Positions 8,253 through 15,587 of a DNA stretch of 64,000 nucleotides are shown here, one piece after another; the first letter of the stretch is position 1; every line of letters begins with the position of its first letter. The stretch lies in the NCBI GenBank assembly GCA_903879915.1, contig CAIRNJ010000077.1, forward strand, positions 27,800 to 91,799, given 5' to 3'. The notes beneath the pieces were generated by a model. It was not told the origin of the DNA and did no database searches. It saw only the letters and a list, made by a program, of their open reading frames with translations. The position numbers and the translations under genes are program-made. Source of the DNA: an uncultured Elusimicrobia bacterium. Its GTDB lineage: Bacteria; Elusimicrobiota; Elusimicrobia; Elusimicrobiales; UBA9959.

Positions 8253-9164
8253 ATGGGAAACAAAATAAAACTGCTCTCTGCGGCGCTGTTGCTGGCCGGG
8301 GCCGTGAACGGCTATTGCGGCGGGAAAAAAATAATCTGCGTATTGGACCTCGATGACAAGTCCAGCCACAGCCATTCCTGGCAGAACGTGGGCACCGGCA
8401 TAGCCGAAATGCTGGTGACAGCCCTGTCCGACACGAAGAAATACACTTTAATAGAGCGCAGCAAGCTGGACGCCGTGCTTGAAGAGCAGAAGCTCGGCGC
8501 CTCGGGCGCAGTGACGGCCCAGACCGCCGCGAAGATAGGCCGCCTGCTGGGGGCGCGGTATATCGTGACCGGCGCGGTGACCGAGTTCGGGATAAAGGAC
8601 TCGAAAATAGGCGTAGGCGGCCTTGAAAAAGTGCTGCCGTTCGGCGGCGGGGCCAAGCTGTCGAAAACGAAAGCCCGCGTAGTGATAGACGTGCGCGCCA
8701 TAGACACCACTTCGGCCCAGATCGCCGCGGCGGTCAAAGGCGAGGGCGACAAATCCAGCGCCGAGTTTTCGGGCAATCTCAGTATAGCCCCCAGCTTCGA
8801 CTTCGGCAAGGACGGCTTCGACGAGACCATCCTCGGCAAGGCGGCCCGCAACGCCGTGGACACCGTGGCCAGGGAACTCTCCGCCAAGTTCGATGAAAGC
8901 GGCGGCGGGGCCATAAAGATAATCAAGATAACCGGCAACCAGGTCTACATAAATTCCGGCGGCGCCGACGGCGAAAAAGTGGGCAAGACCTACGGCATCT
9001 ACCGCGTGGGCGAGGAGATGCTCGACCCCGACACCGGGGAATCGCTCGGCTCCGAAGAGGAAAGGATAGGCACCGCCAGGGTGGTAAAGGTCAACCCCAA
9101 ATACTCCATAGCCGAGACCAAAGCGGCCGTCCAGAAGACCGATATCCTCAAAGAAGGAAAATAA
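8253..9164 (+). CDS. CsgG/HfaB-like secreted protein
   Basis: A 303 aa protein with a signal peptide (about residues 1-22, no lipobox cysteine at the usual place). The family pattern is present: an N-terminal strand IICVLDLDD, NVGTGIAEMLVTALSD, the signature YTLIERSKLDAVLEEQ (64-79) and GRLLGARYIVTGAVTEF. CsgG forms the outer-membrane secretion pore of curli, but many bacteria carry CsgG-domain proteins of other function. Residues 225-303 (KITGNQVYINSGGADGEKVG onward) resemble the C-terminal domain of FlgT-like proteins. GGAGG lies 9 bases before the ATG. It appears to be the last gene of the zinc-ribbon operon and is followed by a terminator. Confidence 0.8.
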   Translation: MGNKIKLLSAALLLAGAVNGYCGGKKIICVLDLDDKSSHSHSWQNVGTGIAEMLVTALSDTKKYTLIERSKLDAVLEEQKLGASGAVTAQTAAKIGRLLGARYIVTGAVTEFGIKDSKIGVGGLEKVLPFGGGAKLSKTKARVVIDVRAIDTTSAQIAAAVKGEGDKSSAEFSGNLSIAPSFDFGKDGFDETILGKAARNAVDTVARELSAKFDESGGGAIKIIKITGNQVYINSGGADGEKVGKTYGIYRVGEEMLDPDTGESLGSEEERIGTARVVKVNPKYSIAETKAAVQKTDILKEGK

Positions 9165-9183
9165 GGCCGGCCCGGCCTAAAAA

Positions 9184-9210
9184 CGCGGCGGCTGACCCCG
9201 CCGCGGTTTT
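9184..9210 (+). terminator. Intrinsic terminator after CsgG-like gene
   Basis: CGCGGCGG (9184-9191) pairs with CCGCCGCG (9198-9205) around a 6-base loop, followed by GTTTT. It is preceded by AAAAA, so it could work weakly on the other strand too. Confidence 0.7.
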
Positions 9211-9260
9211 ACAGTGCTCTCACCAGAAAACATGCTCCGGGCGGCCCTATTTCCTGCGGA

Positions 9261-9731
9261 TCAGAGGCCGGGGCAGGCGGGCATGCCGCTGCCTATGGCG
9301 GTGCAGTTGCCGCTCTGGTCGAAATTATAGCCCCAGCTGTCGTAAGGAGCGATCCCGCCGTTCCTGCGGGAACAGGCTGACATGCCGACCCCGCAGGAGG
9401 CGCCTACGAAGTAATTATACGGGGAATTATCCCAGTCCTGCGTAGCCACGTACCCGCAGGCGAGCATGCGGCAGGCGCTGCCGCGGGGAACGGTAGTGCA
9501 GGTGTAGGCGTTGCAGGCGTTGCTCAACTGGCCGCTAAGCAGCCAATTCGGGTTATCTATCTGGAACACACGGTAGGCGTTGCCCACCCCCTGCGTGAGC
9601 CCCACCGATTCCGTAGCCTTCGAGGTCTCGACAGTTTTGCTGTAGTAGGACAGACTTACCACGGCGAGGGTGCCGATTATCAGCACCACCACCATTAATT
9701 CTATAAGAGTAAAGCCGCGATAGATTCTCAT
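9261..9731 (-). CDS. Type IV prepilin / pseudopilin
   Basis: The protein begins MRIYRGFTLIELMVVVLIIG, a class III prepilin signal: cleavage after Gly6, Phe at +1 and Glu at +5, then a long hydrophobic helix. The mature part (about 150 aa) has several cysteine pairs (NACNAYTC, GSACRML, SCGVGMSAC) and a Gly-rich C-terminus. An alternative GTG start at 9746 would add five residues; the ATG at 9731 gives the usual short leader. No assembly ATPase, platform protein or prepilin peptidase is nearby, so it relies on machinery elsewhere. TAAAAT at 9750-9755 may be its -10 box. Confidence 0.88.
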   Translation of the reverse strand: MRIYRGFTLIELMVVVLIIGTLAVVSLSYYSKTVETSKATESVGLTQGVGNAYRVFQIDNPNWLLSGQLSNACNAYTCTTVPRGSACRMLACGYVATQDWDNSPYNYFVGASCGVGMSACSRRNGGIAPYDSWGYNFDQSGNCTAIGSGMPACPGL

Positions 9732-9868
9732 TATTCCGTTGTTCACTCTATTTTACCAATAATACACGAAAGCGGTGCCCTTGACCCCCAGCCGCCTGGC
9801 ACGGAAATAACGGTCGTTCCGGCGGGCGCCTTTGGCCCCGGCCGACGACTGAAATAATCACAATCGAA

Positions 9869-9950
9869 GGAAACTGCCCCGGCTTTTGGTATTATAATAA
9901 AGCTAAGAAAAAAACTTGCGATAACAAGCCTTGTGTTTGCTACAGATCGA
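9869..9950 (+). repeat. Dispersed repeat, copy B
   Basis: Block 1 (9869-9901) is identical over 33 bases to 1970-2002; block 2 (9913-9950) matches 2065-2103 with substitutions. The spacer between blocks is 11 bases here against 62 in copy A, so the copies differ by an internal indel. It lies 20 bases before the methyltransferase gene. Confidence 0.7.
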
Positions 9951-9969
9951 AACTGGCGGATAATTATTG

Positions 9970-10575
9970 ATGAAGGCTTTGATAAAAGACTACCTGTTGG
10001 TGCTCCTGGTGATGGGCGCGCTGGCCCTGCTTTTTCTCCTTTGCATCCGTACCCGTTCCAACACCTTCCTGTTCCTCCTCAGCGTTCTGATCCTTCTTCC
10101 TAACGTCTACGCTTTTGTCTTTTGCGTGCCGTTCATCCCGACCCCCATGGCGGCCGTGGAGATGATACTGGAGGCGGCGGGCCTTAAGCCGGGGGATATC
10201 GTCTATGACATCGGCTGCGGCGACGGGCGTATCGTTTACCTGGCCGTAAAAAAATACGGCGTAAAGGGCACTGGCTTTGAGCTGTCGCCTGTCGTTTACC
10301 TGCTTGCGAAGGCCAGGCAGCTTTTATGGCGCTCCCAAGCCTGTATAAAATTCGGGAATATTAAACAGCAGGACCTTTCGGGCGCGGACGTGATCTTCTG
10401 TTATCTTTATCCCCAGGTCATGCGGGAGCTGGAACCGAAGCTGATGGCCGAGATGAAAAAAGGCGCCAGGCTTATCTCGCACGATTACCCGCTTCCTTCG
10501 TGGAAAGAAAAAACGGTTATCGATTCCACGGCGGGCATCCTGCCGTGCAAATTCTGGGTCTACGAAAAAGAATAA
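9970..10575 (+). CDS. Membrane-anchored class I SAM-dependent methyltransferase
   Basis: A 201 aa protein with two N-terminal membrane helices (about residues 8-26 and 32-55) and a small Rossmann methyltransferase domain. Motif I is DIGCGDGRIV (80-89), an acidic residue follows in GTGFELSP (100-107), and motif IV is approximated by GADVIFCYLYP. The substrate is unknown; a membrane-associated one is inferred from the anchor. The ATG at 9970 is preferred over TTG at 9967. It follows dispersed repeat copy B; GATAAT ends five bases before the ATG. Confidence 0.75.
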   Translation: MKALIKDYLLVLLVMGALALLFLLCIRTRSNTFLFLLSVLILLPNVYAFVFCVPFIPTPMAAVEMILEAAGLKPGDIVYDIGCGDGRIVYLAVKKYGVKGTGFELSPVVYLLAKARQLLWRSQACIKFGNIKQQDLSGADVIFCYLYPQVMRELEPKLMAEMKKGARLISHDYPLPSWKEKTVIDSTAGILPCKFWVYEKE

Positions 10576-10584
10576 CGCTTTTCC

Positions 10585-10737
10585 ATGGAATATTCAGTAA
10601 TAGCCGCCGAAGAACGGCTGCCGGAGCTTCTTGAAATTGCAGGGAACTGCCCCGGCTTAACAGGCCGTATGTTTGCTGCAACTCACAGCGCGCTGCTGCG
10701 CTGGAAACGGCGGGCTATTTCGGTGCCGGAAAGGTAG
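10585..10737 (+). repeat. Dispersed repeat, copy C, in a 50-codon open frame (probably a relic)
   Basis: Bases 10623-10658 match 1951-1988 of copy A, and 10659-10686 match its block 2, with the middle missing. An open frame of 50 codons (10585-10737) runs through it but overlaps the 3' end of mutL on the other strand and lacks a ribosome site. I read it as a repeat or gene relic rather than a working gene. Confidence 0.5.
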
Positions 10738-12455
10738 AACAGCGTAGGCCGGCCGTGCGGACAATGGTAGCTGTCCTTGGTTTTCTTCAGGTCGGCCATC
10801 AGGCGGGCCGCTTCCTGCGGCTTTACGAAATCGCGGGCTTTTATCGACTTCTTGCAGGCCATGGTGGCTATGATATTGCGCTTGATGTCTTCGGCGGCCT
10901 TGCCAGGCTCGCCCAGCACTTCCGACAGGTAGCCTATGAACTCGGCGAAAGCGGGCTGCGTGAAATAAAAAAGCGACGGCGCCGCGCGCAGCAGCGCCAC
11001 GGCCGGCCCGCGCTGGTCTATTTCGAAACCGGCGGTCTTCAGCCAGCCGCTCCACTTCAGCACGGTCTCCATCTGCGAGCGGGACAGCTCTGCCTCGAGC
11101 GGCACCAGCAGCGGCTGCACTTTTATGGCCCCCTGCGAGAATTCTTCCAGGTATTTTTCGAACAGCACCCGCTCCTGCGCCGCGTGCTGGTCCACCACCA
11201 GCAGGCCGGCCGCGCTTTCGAACAGCAGGTAGCTCTTGGCCAGCTGGCCGAGGTACGCCAGCTCATGGGCGCGCCAATCCTCGGCGGGGAAAGCCTCCTG
11301 CGCCTGCGGCAGCTGCGCGGGAGCGCTGAACAGCCCGCCCGTTTCGGCGGCCGGCGCCGGCGCGGCGGCGGCTTCGCGGTAGGCCGGCACGTCCGGCGCG
11401 GAGAACTTGTTCCCGCCCTCGGCGGCCGGGGGAGCGAACTGCACCGCCGGGGTCTGCTTGGAGAGCAGCTCTTCGTAAACGGTGTTCGAGATGGTCTTGA
11501 AGATCTCGTTCTCGCCGGAAAATTTCACGTCGCGCTTCTGCGGGTGGATGTTGGCGTCGAATGCGCCGGGGTCCAGCTCCAGGAACAGCGCGCAGGCCGG
11601 GTGGCGGCCGGTGAGCATGTGCCCGTAGCCGCGGTACAGCGCCTGCCTGAGAATGGCCGAGCCCACGGGGCGGCGGTTCACGAAAAAATACTGGTTCAGG
11701 CGGGTGGCGCCCAGCGCGTCGGGCCGGGACACGAAGCCGTAGACGGCCATCCCTTCGGCCTTGCCTTCCAGGCGGGCCAGGCCGGCGTAAACGCTTTTGC
11801 CGAATACCGCGGCGGCCCGGTTCTTGAGGTTCTCCCACATGCCGCCGGGCAGGGCCGGCACGGAAAGTATCTCGGAGCCGTCTATGACCAGCCTGAAAGC
11901 GGTGCCGCAGTTGGCCAGGGCGGCTTCCTCCACCGTGCGGATGATCTGGGCGCGCTCGGAGGCGTCGCTTTTCATGAACTTGGCGCGCGCGGGCGTGTTG
12001 AAGAACAGGTCGGCGGCCTCGATGGTGGTGCCGGTCACCGGCGGGGCGGGCAATTCGGCCACTACGCGGCCGCCTTCGCCCTCGATGGCGAAGCCGGAGG
12101 CCGCGCCGGCGCGGAAAGAGGACATTTTAAGGCGCGACACCGCGAAAATGGAATAAAGGGCTTCGCCCCGGAAGCCGAAGGTGGCCAGGGAATAAAGGTC
12201 GTCGAAAACGTTCAGCTTGCTGGTGGCGTGGCGGCCCAGCGCCAGGCGCAGGTCCTCGCGGTCCATGCCGCGCCCGTCGTCGTGCACGCGGATCAGGCCG
12301 CGGCCGGCTTTTTTTATCTCTATCTCTATCTTCGCCGCCCCGGCGTCCAGGGAATTCTCTATAAGCTCTTTCAGCACGGAGGCTGGCCGCTCTATCACTT
12401 CGCCGGCGGCTATCTTCGAGACCACGTCTTCGGGCAGAACTTTGATTTCAGGCAT
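10683..12455 (-). CDS. mutL: DNA mismatch repair protein MutL (endonuclease type)
   Basis: A 590 aa protein. The N-terminal GHKL ATPase shows IAAGEVIERP (15-24), ELIENSLDAGA with the metal-binding Glu/Asn, DDGRGM, and GFRGEAL. The C-terminal domain has the nicking-endonuclease motif DQHAAQERVLFEK (near 418-430), ACKKSIKA and CPHGRP (near 563), so this MutL should nick the discontinuous strand itself, as in organisms without MutH. It couples MutS mismatch recognition to strand removal. mutS lies 9 kb away on the same strand. A 120-residue Ala/Pro-rich linker joins the domains. The start is the conserved MPEIKVLP; no clear Shine-Dalgarno sequence precedes it. Confidence 0.97.
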   Translation of the reverse strand: MPEIKVLPEDVVSKIAAGEVIERPASVLKELIENSLDAGAAKIEIEIKKAGRGLIRVHDDGRGMDREDLRLALGRHATSKLNVFDDLYSLATFGFRGEALYSIFAVSRLKMSSFRAGAASGFAIEGEGGRVVAELPAPPVTGTTIEAADLFFNTPARAKFMKSDASERAQIIRTVEEAALANCGTAFRLVIDGSEILSVPALPGGMWENLKNRAAAVFGKSVYAGLARLEGKAEGMAVYGFVSRPDALGATRLNQYFFVNRRPVGSAILRQALYRGYGHMLTGRHPACALFLELDPGAFDANIHPQKRDVKFSGENEIFKTISNTVYEELLSKQTPAVQFAPPAAEGGNKFSAPDVPAYREAAAAPAPAAETGGLFSAPAQLPQAQEAFPAEDWRAHELAYLGQLAKSYLLFESAAGLLVVDQHAAQERVLFEKYLEEFSQGAIKVQPLLVPLEAELSRSQMETVLKWSGWLKTAGFEIDQRGPAVALLRAAPSLFYFTQPAFAEFIGYLSEVLGEPGKAAEDIKRNIIATMACKKSIKARDFVKPQEAARLMADLKKTKDSYHCPHGRPTLFYLSGTEIARRFQRSSAL

Positions 12456-12522
12456 AGTTATACGTCCGGGGCCGGGTTTGCGCGCCGGCCAGCGTCACAA
12501 AAAGATTTTACTTTATTTGGCC

Positions 12523-13257
12523 TCAGGTGAGATGCACTATGGTAGCGAAGATGTTCACCAGGGCGTGCAGCATGATGTTCACCGGCAGCCGCCTGTGCCG
12601 CTCATAGACGTAGCCCAGCAGCAGGCCTACGGGGAATACCATCAGCGTGGCGCCCAGGTGCGCGGCGGCGAAAACGGCGCTGGAGAAAAAAAGGACGGGC
12701 AGGAAGCCGGATTTTTTCCTTAACGAGGCGTATAACAGCCTGCGGAAGAACAGCTCCTCTCCCACTGGGGCGAGCACGCAGAAGCCGACGAGCAGGAAGA
12801 AGAACCGCAGGCCCGACCGCCCCATCACGGTCCGCACCGCCGCGTACATGGTGTCGGGCGAGGCCACCTTTCCTACTATTTCAGCCGCGGGTTTGGAGAA
12901 AAAATAAGCCGCCAGGAAAACAACGATCACTATAACCCCGGTTATCAGCAGGTAAACGCCGAAATATTTAAAAGCCAGCCTTAAGTCGCGGCCCAGGCCG
13001 GCGCGCCACTCGCGCCCGGCGGCGGCCAGATCCACGCCGAGCTGCCTGAGCGCCAGCAGGCACAGGAGGATATAGACCAGGCCCTGCATGAAACTGGTGA
13101 CCTCTAAAAAATCCAGGTTCAGCTTCAGCAGTTTATTGAATACCGCCAGCCCCAGCAGCGAAGCCGCCACGGCGCAGACGGTAATGAACAGGAAAAGCAG
13201 CGCCAGCTGCTTGAGCGAATCACAGGCCTTGATCCCGGCGAAATTATCGTTTTCCAT
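12523..13257 (-). CDS. CPBP-family intramembrane metalloprotease
   Basis: A 244 aa protein with about six membrane helices. The Abi/CPBP motifs are present: EELFFR (E167, E168, R172), FAAAH (H200) and HALVN (H231, N235). The family is related to Rce1 prenyl-protein proteases and acts inside the membrane; bacterial members are often unassigned or linked to bacteriocin self-immunity. The substrate is unknown. It lies upstream of mutL with a 67-base gap and may be transcribed with it. No strong ribosome site is seen before the ATG. Confidence 0.85.
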   Translation of the reverse strand: MENDNFAGIKACDSLKQLALLFLFITVCAVAASLLGLAVFNKLLKLNLDFLEVTSFMQGLVYILLCLLALRQLGVDLAAAGREWRAGLGRDLRLAFKYFGVYLLITGVIVIVVFLAAYFFSKPAAEIVGKVASPDTMYAAVRTVMGRSGLRFFFLLVGFCVLAPVGEELFFRRLLYASLRKKSGFLPVLFFSSAVFAAAHLGATLMVFPVGLLLGYVYERHRRLPVNIMLHALVNIFATIVHLT

Positions 13258-13299
13258 AGCGCGGGCGCGGGGCCCGCCGGCGGGCCGGGGCTGAACGGT

Positions 13300-14469
13300 C
13301 TATGGCCGCCCGCCGTACGGGGCCGGGCCGTTCTGGCCGGCTTTGGCTACGTAATCGATGACGTAAGTGAAGCTGCCCAGGCTGCCGGTGACGGCCGAGC
13401 CTATCACGCCCAGGCCGGCCGCGTTGAAAGCGGCCGCCTTTTCGGCCATGGCCTTCTTCGCCTCGGTGTCGAAGGTGTAGGTTTCGGGCGCCTGGTAGGT
13501 TTCCACGGCCACGGAGGGAATAACGCCGCCCGGCTGGTAGAGGTTGCCCACCAGGAAATCCACGCTGTAGGAAAAGTTATTGCCTTCGGGCCGCACCACG
13601 GCGGACAGCGGCGGCGCGCCGGCTTTGGCGAAGCCCGGCAGGGCTTCTTTGGAGGCCTTCAGCGCCTCGCTGTCGAAGCTGAAGACCTGGCGGGAATCGT
13701 AGCGCGCTACCGAGTACTGCGGCCGCGCGCCGGACTTGCCGGTCTTTACCACATATTCCACCATCACCGCGTAGTCGTTGCCCTGCGGCACGGCTTTGCC
13801 GCGTATGGCCGGCACGCCGGCAGCCTTGAACAGGGCGAGATAGGCCGGGATATTCTTCACGGCTTCGCTTTCGAAAGTGAACTTGCCGCCGGTGTAATTC
13901 TGGAACTTTACGTCGTATTCCGGCGCGGGGCGCAGCGCGTTGTTCACCAGGTAATCCACGGCGAAAGCGTTGTCGCTGCCGGCGTCGTAAAGGTAGGAGC
14001 CCAGCACGGGCAGTTTAACCGCGCGGAAATTTGCCGCGCAGGCTTTCATGGCCTCCGTGGCGTCGGCTTCGCGCCAATAGGAGGCGCCGTTCTTGTAAGT
14101 CTCCACCAGCACGGCGGGGGGCAGGGCCGCGCCGGCCTTTACGGTGGGGAGATAATCTATCACGTAGCTGTAATCGTTGCCCAGCGGCACCACGCGGCCG
14201 CCCAGGGTGGTTATGCCGGCGGCCTTAAGAACGGCTATGCGCGCGTCCATGGCCGGCTTGGCCTGGCTTTCGAACGTAACGGTTTCATCGGTGGCGTAGC
14301 TGGCAATGGTCACGCCCGGGGGATTGACCGGCCCGGGCCCGTGCGGCGCGGCCGGCTTTATGGCCGGAATATCCTTAAGGGCGAAAGCGTCAAGATCGAA
14401 GGATTGAGAAAACGAAGCTGCGCTGAGCGCGAGAACGGAGAAAACGGCAAGTATGAGTTTCTTAAGCAT
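13300..14469 (-). CDS. Secreted protein with five tandem repeats of about 67 residues
   Basis: A 389 aa protein with a signal peptide (MLKKLILAVFSVLALSAASFS). The mature chain is five repeats, at residues 53-108, 120-175, 185-241, 252-308 and 319-375. Each has Val-x-x-Tyr, a strand with F-x-S/T-E-A, a helix with Ala-Ala-Gly, Gly-x-x-x-P-x-G-N-D/N and ends in Y-x-V-D/E-Y/F-L/V. The predicted fold is a small alpha/beta unit repeated five times. I do not recognise the family and can assign no catalytic residues. AGGGAGG lies before the ATG. Its neighbours (CPBP protease, CydB) do not suggest a role. Confidence 0.75.
   Translation of the reverse strand: MLKKLILAVFSVLALSAASFSQSFDLDAFALKDIPAIKPAAPHGPGPVNPPGVTIASYATDETVTFESQAKPAMDARIAVLKAAGITTLGGRVVPLGNDYSYVIDYLPTVKAGAALPPAVLVETYKNGASYWREADATEAMKACAANFRAVKLPVLGSYLYDAGSDNAFAVDYLVNNALRPAPEYDVKFQNYTGGKFTFESEAVKNIPAYLALFKAAGVPAIRGKAVPQGNDYAVMVEYVVKTGKSGARPQYSVARYDSRQVFSFDSEALKASKEALPGFAKAGAPPLSAVVRPEGNNFSYSVDFLVGNLYQPGGVIPSVAVETYQAPETYTFDTEAKKAMAEKAAAFNAAGLGVIGSAVTGSLGSFTYVIDYVAKAGQNGPAPYGGRP
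13345..14313 (-). repeat. Coding repeats, five units of about 200 bases
   Basis: The DNA encodes the five protein repeats of the secreted protein above. The units are diverged (protein identity appears to be roughly a third between pairs), so the duplication is old. Confidence 0.7.
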
Positions 14470-14542
14470 TAGAGCCTCCCTCTACTATTAAATTATATTA
14501 AGAAATCCGGCAAGCAGTATGGGCCGAAAGTCCTTATATTTA

Positions 14543-14557
14543 GTAGGTACGGGGTCA
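14543..14557. repeat. Short GGGGTCAGGTT element, possible REP relic
   Basis: ACGGGGTCAGGTTCA in this spacer resembles the arm of short dispersed palindromes found near REP-associated tyrosine transposases in other GC-rich bacteria. No matching inverted arm is seen, so it is at most a half element. Confidence 0.3.
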
Positions 14558-14560
14558 GGT

Positions 14561-15586
14561 TCAATACAGGCCGCTGTTCTTAAGTTCTTCGGCCGTTAAA
14601 GGCGCGCGGAAAAGCCTGTACACCCAGGCCTGGTAAATAATTACCACCGGCAGGAAAACCAGCACCACCGCCGTCATAAGTTTCAGGGTGTAAGGGCTCG
14701 AGGCGGAATTATACAGGGTTAGCGCGAATTCCGGAGCTACGCGGGAAGGGAGCAGCGCCGGGTAAATGCCCGCGAACCCGGTCAGCGAAAAAAAGACTAT
14801 CCCGGAGAAGGAAGCCATAAAAGCCGGCCCGGGTTTCCCGCGCGCCAGCAACAGCTTCGCCGCCAACAAGGCCGCCGCGAAAGCCGCGGGCAGCAGCAGC
14901 AGCGGTTTGCGTGCCAGGAAGTTGGCGCTGAGCCCCGTGCCTGCATAGCTTGCCCAGGCGAAAGCGATGAAAAGGGGCGGCAGCAGGTACCAGGCCTTTG
15001 CGGCCAGGCCGGCGGCGCGCGCGGCCGCGGCGCCCTGCGTTTTAAAAGCCAGCCACAGCTGGCCGTGGAAAAAGAACAGCGCGCAGAACAGCAGGCCGGT
15101 AAGCAGGGCGTAAGGGTTGAGCAGCCCGAAGAAAGTCCCGGCGTAGCCGGCCGGGCCTATCTCGAGCCCTCTGAAAATATTGCCGAAAGCCACGCCGAAC
15201 AGCAGCGCGGCGGCGAAGCTGGCCACGGCGGCCGTCCTTTCCCAGAAAATTTTCCACGCGGCGGACTGCACTTTGCCGCGGAACTCCAGCGCCACGCCGC
15301 GCGCTATCAGCGAGAACAGTATCAGCAGCAGCGCCGGGTACAGCCAGCTGAACAGCCCGGCGTAAACGGGGGGGAAGGCGGCGAAAGTGGCGCCGCCGGC
15401 CGTTACCAGCCACACCTCGTTGCCGTCCCAGAACGGGCCTATCGAGGAGAACACGCTGCGCCGCTCGTCGTCCCCGTCGGCCGCCAGCCAGCCGGAAAAG
15501 CCCACGCCCAGGTCGAACCCGTCCAGCGCGAAATAGCCCGTCCACAGCACCGCCCAGAAAAAGAACCAGAGCTTGGCGTAATCCAT
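14561..15586 (-). CDS. cydB: Cytochrome bd ubiquinol oxidase subunit II (CydB)
   Basis: A 341 aa membrane protein with eight or nine helices and the typical opening MDYAKLWFFFWAVLW followed by YFALDGFDLGVG. CydB pairs with CydA to form the high-affinity, oxygen-reducing quinol oxidase of the inner membrane; it lacks haem ligands itself. The start at 15586 is one base after the cydA stop, with GGAGG inside the cydA end; the longer frame starting at 15613 would overlap cydA and lacks support. No CydX small subunit is visible downstream. Confidence 0.95.
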   Translation of the reverse strand: MDYAKLWFFFWAVLWTGYFALDGFDLGVGFSGWLAADGDDERRSVFSSIGPFWDGNEVWLVTAGGATFAAFPPVYAGLFSWLYPALLLILFSLIARGVALEFRGKVQSAAWKIFWERTAAVASFAAALLFGVAFGNIFRGLEIGPAGYAGTFFGLLNPYALLTGLLFCALFFFHGQLWLAFKTQGAAAARAAGLAAKAWYLLPPLFIAFAWASYAGTGLSANFLARKPLLLLPAAFAAALLAAKLLLARGKPGPAFMASFSGIVFFSLTGFAGIYPALLPSRVAPEFALTLYNSASSPYTLKLMTAVVLVFLPVVIIYQAWVYRLFRAPLTAEELKNSGLY

Positions 15587-15587
15587 A

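Noticed and set aside
10585..10737. A 50-codon gene
   Set aside because: It overlaps mutL, lacks a ribosome site and coincides with dispersed repeat copy C.
10755..12530. 591-codon open frame antisense to mutL
   Set aside because: It is a GC-rich mirror of the mutL coding frame with His/Gln/Arg-rich low-complexity translation and no ribosome site.
14470..14560. A CydX small-subunit gene after cydB
   Set aside because: No short frame with a membrane helix and ribosome site is present on the minus strand.
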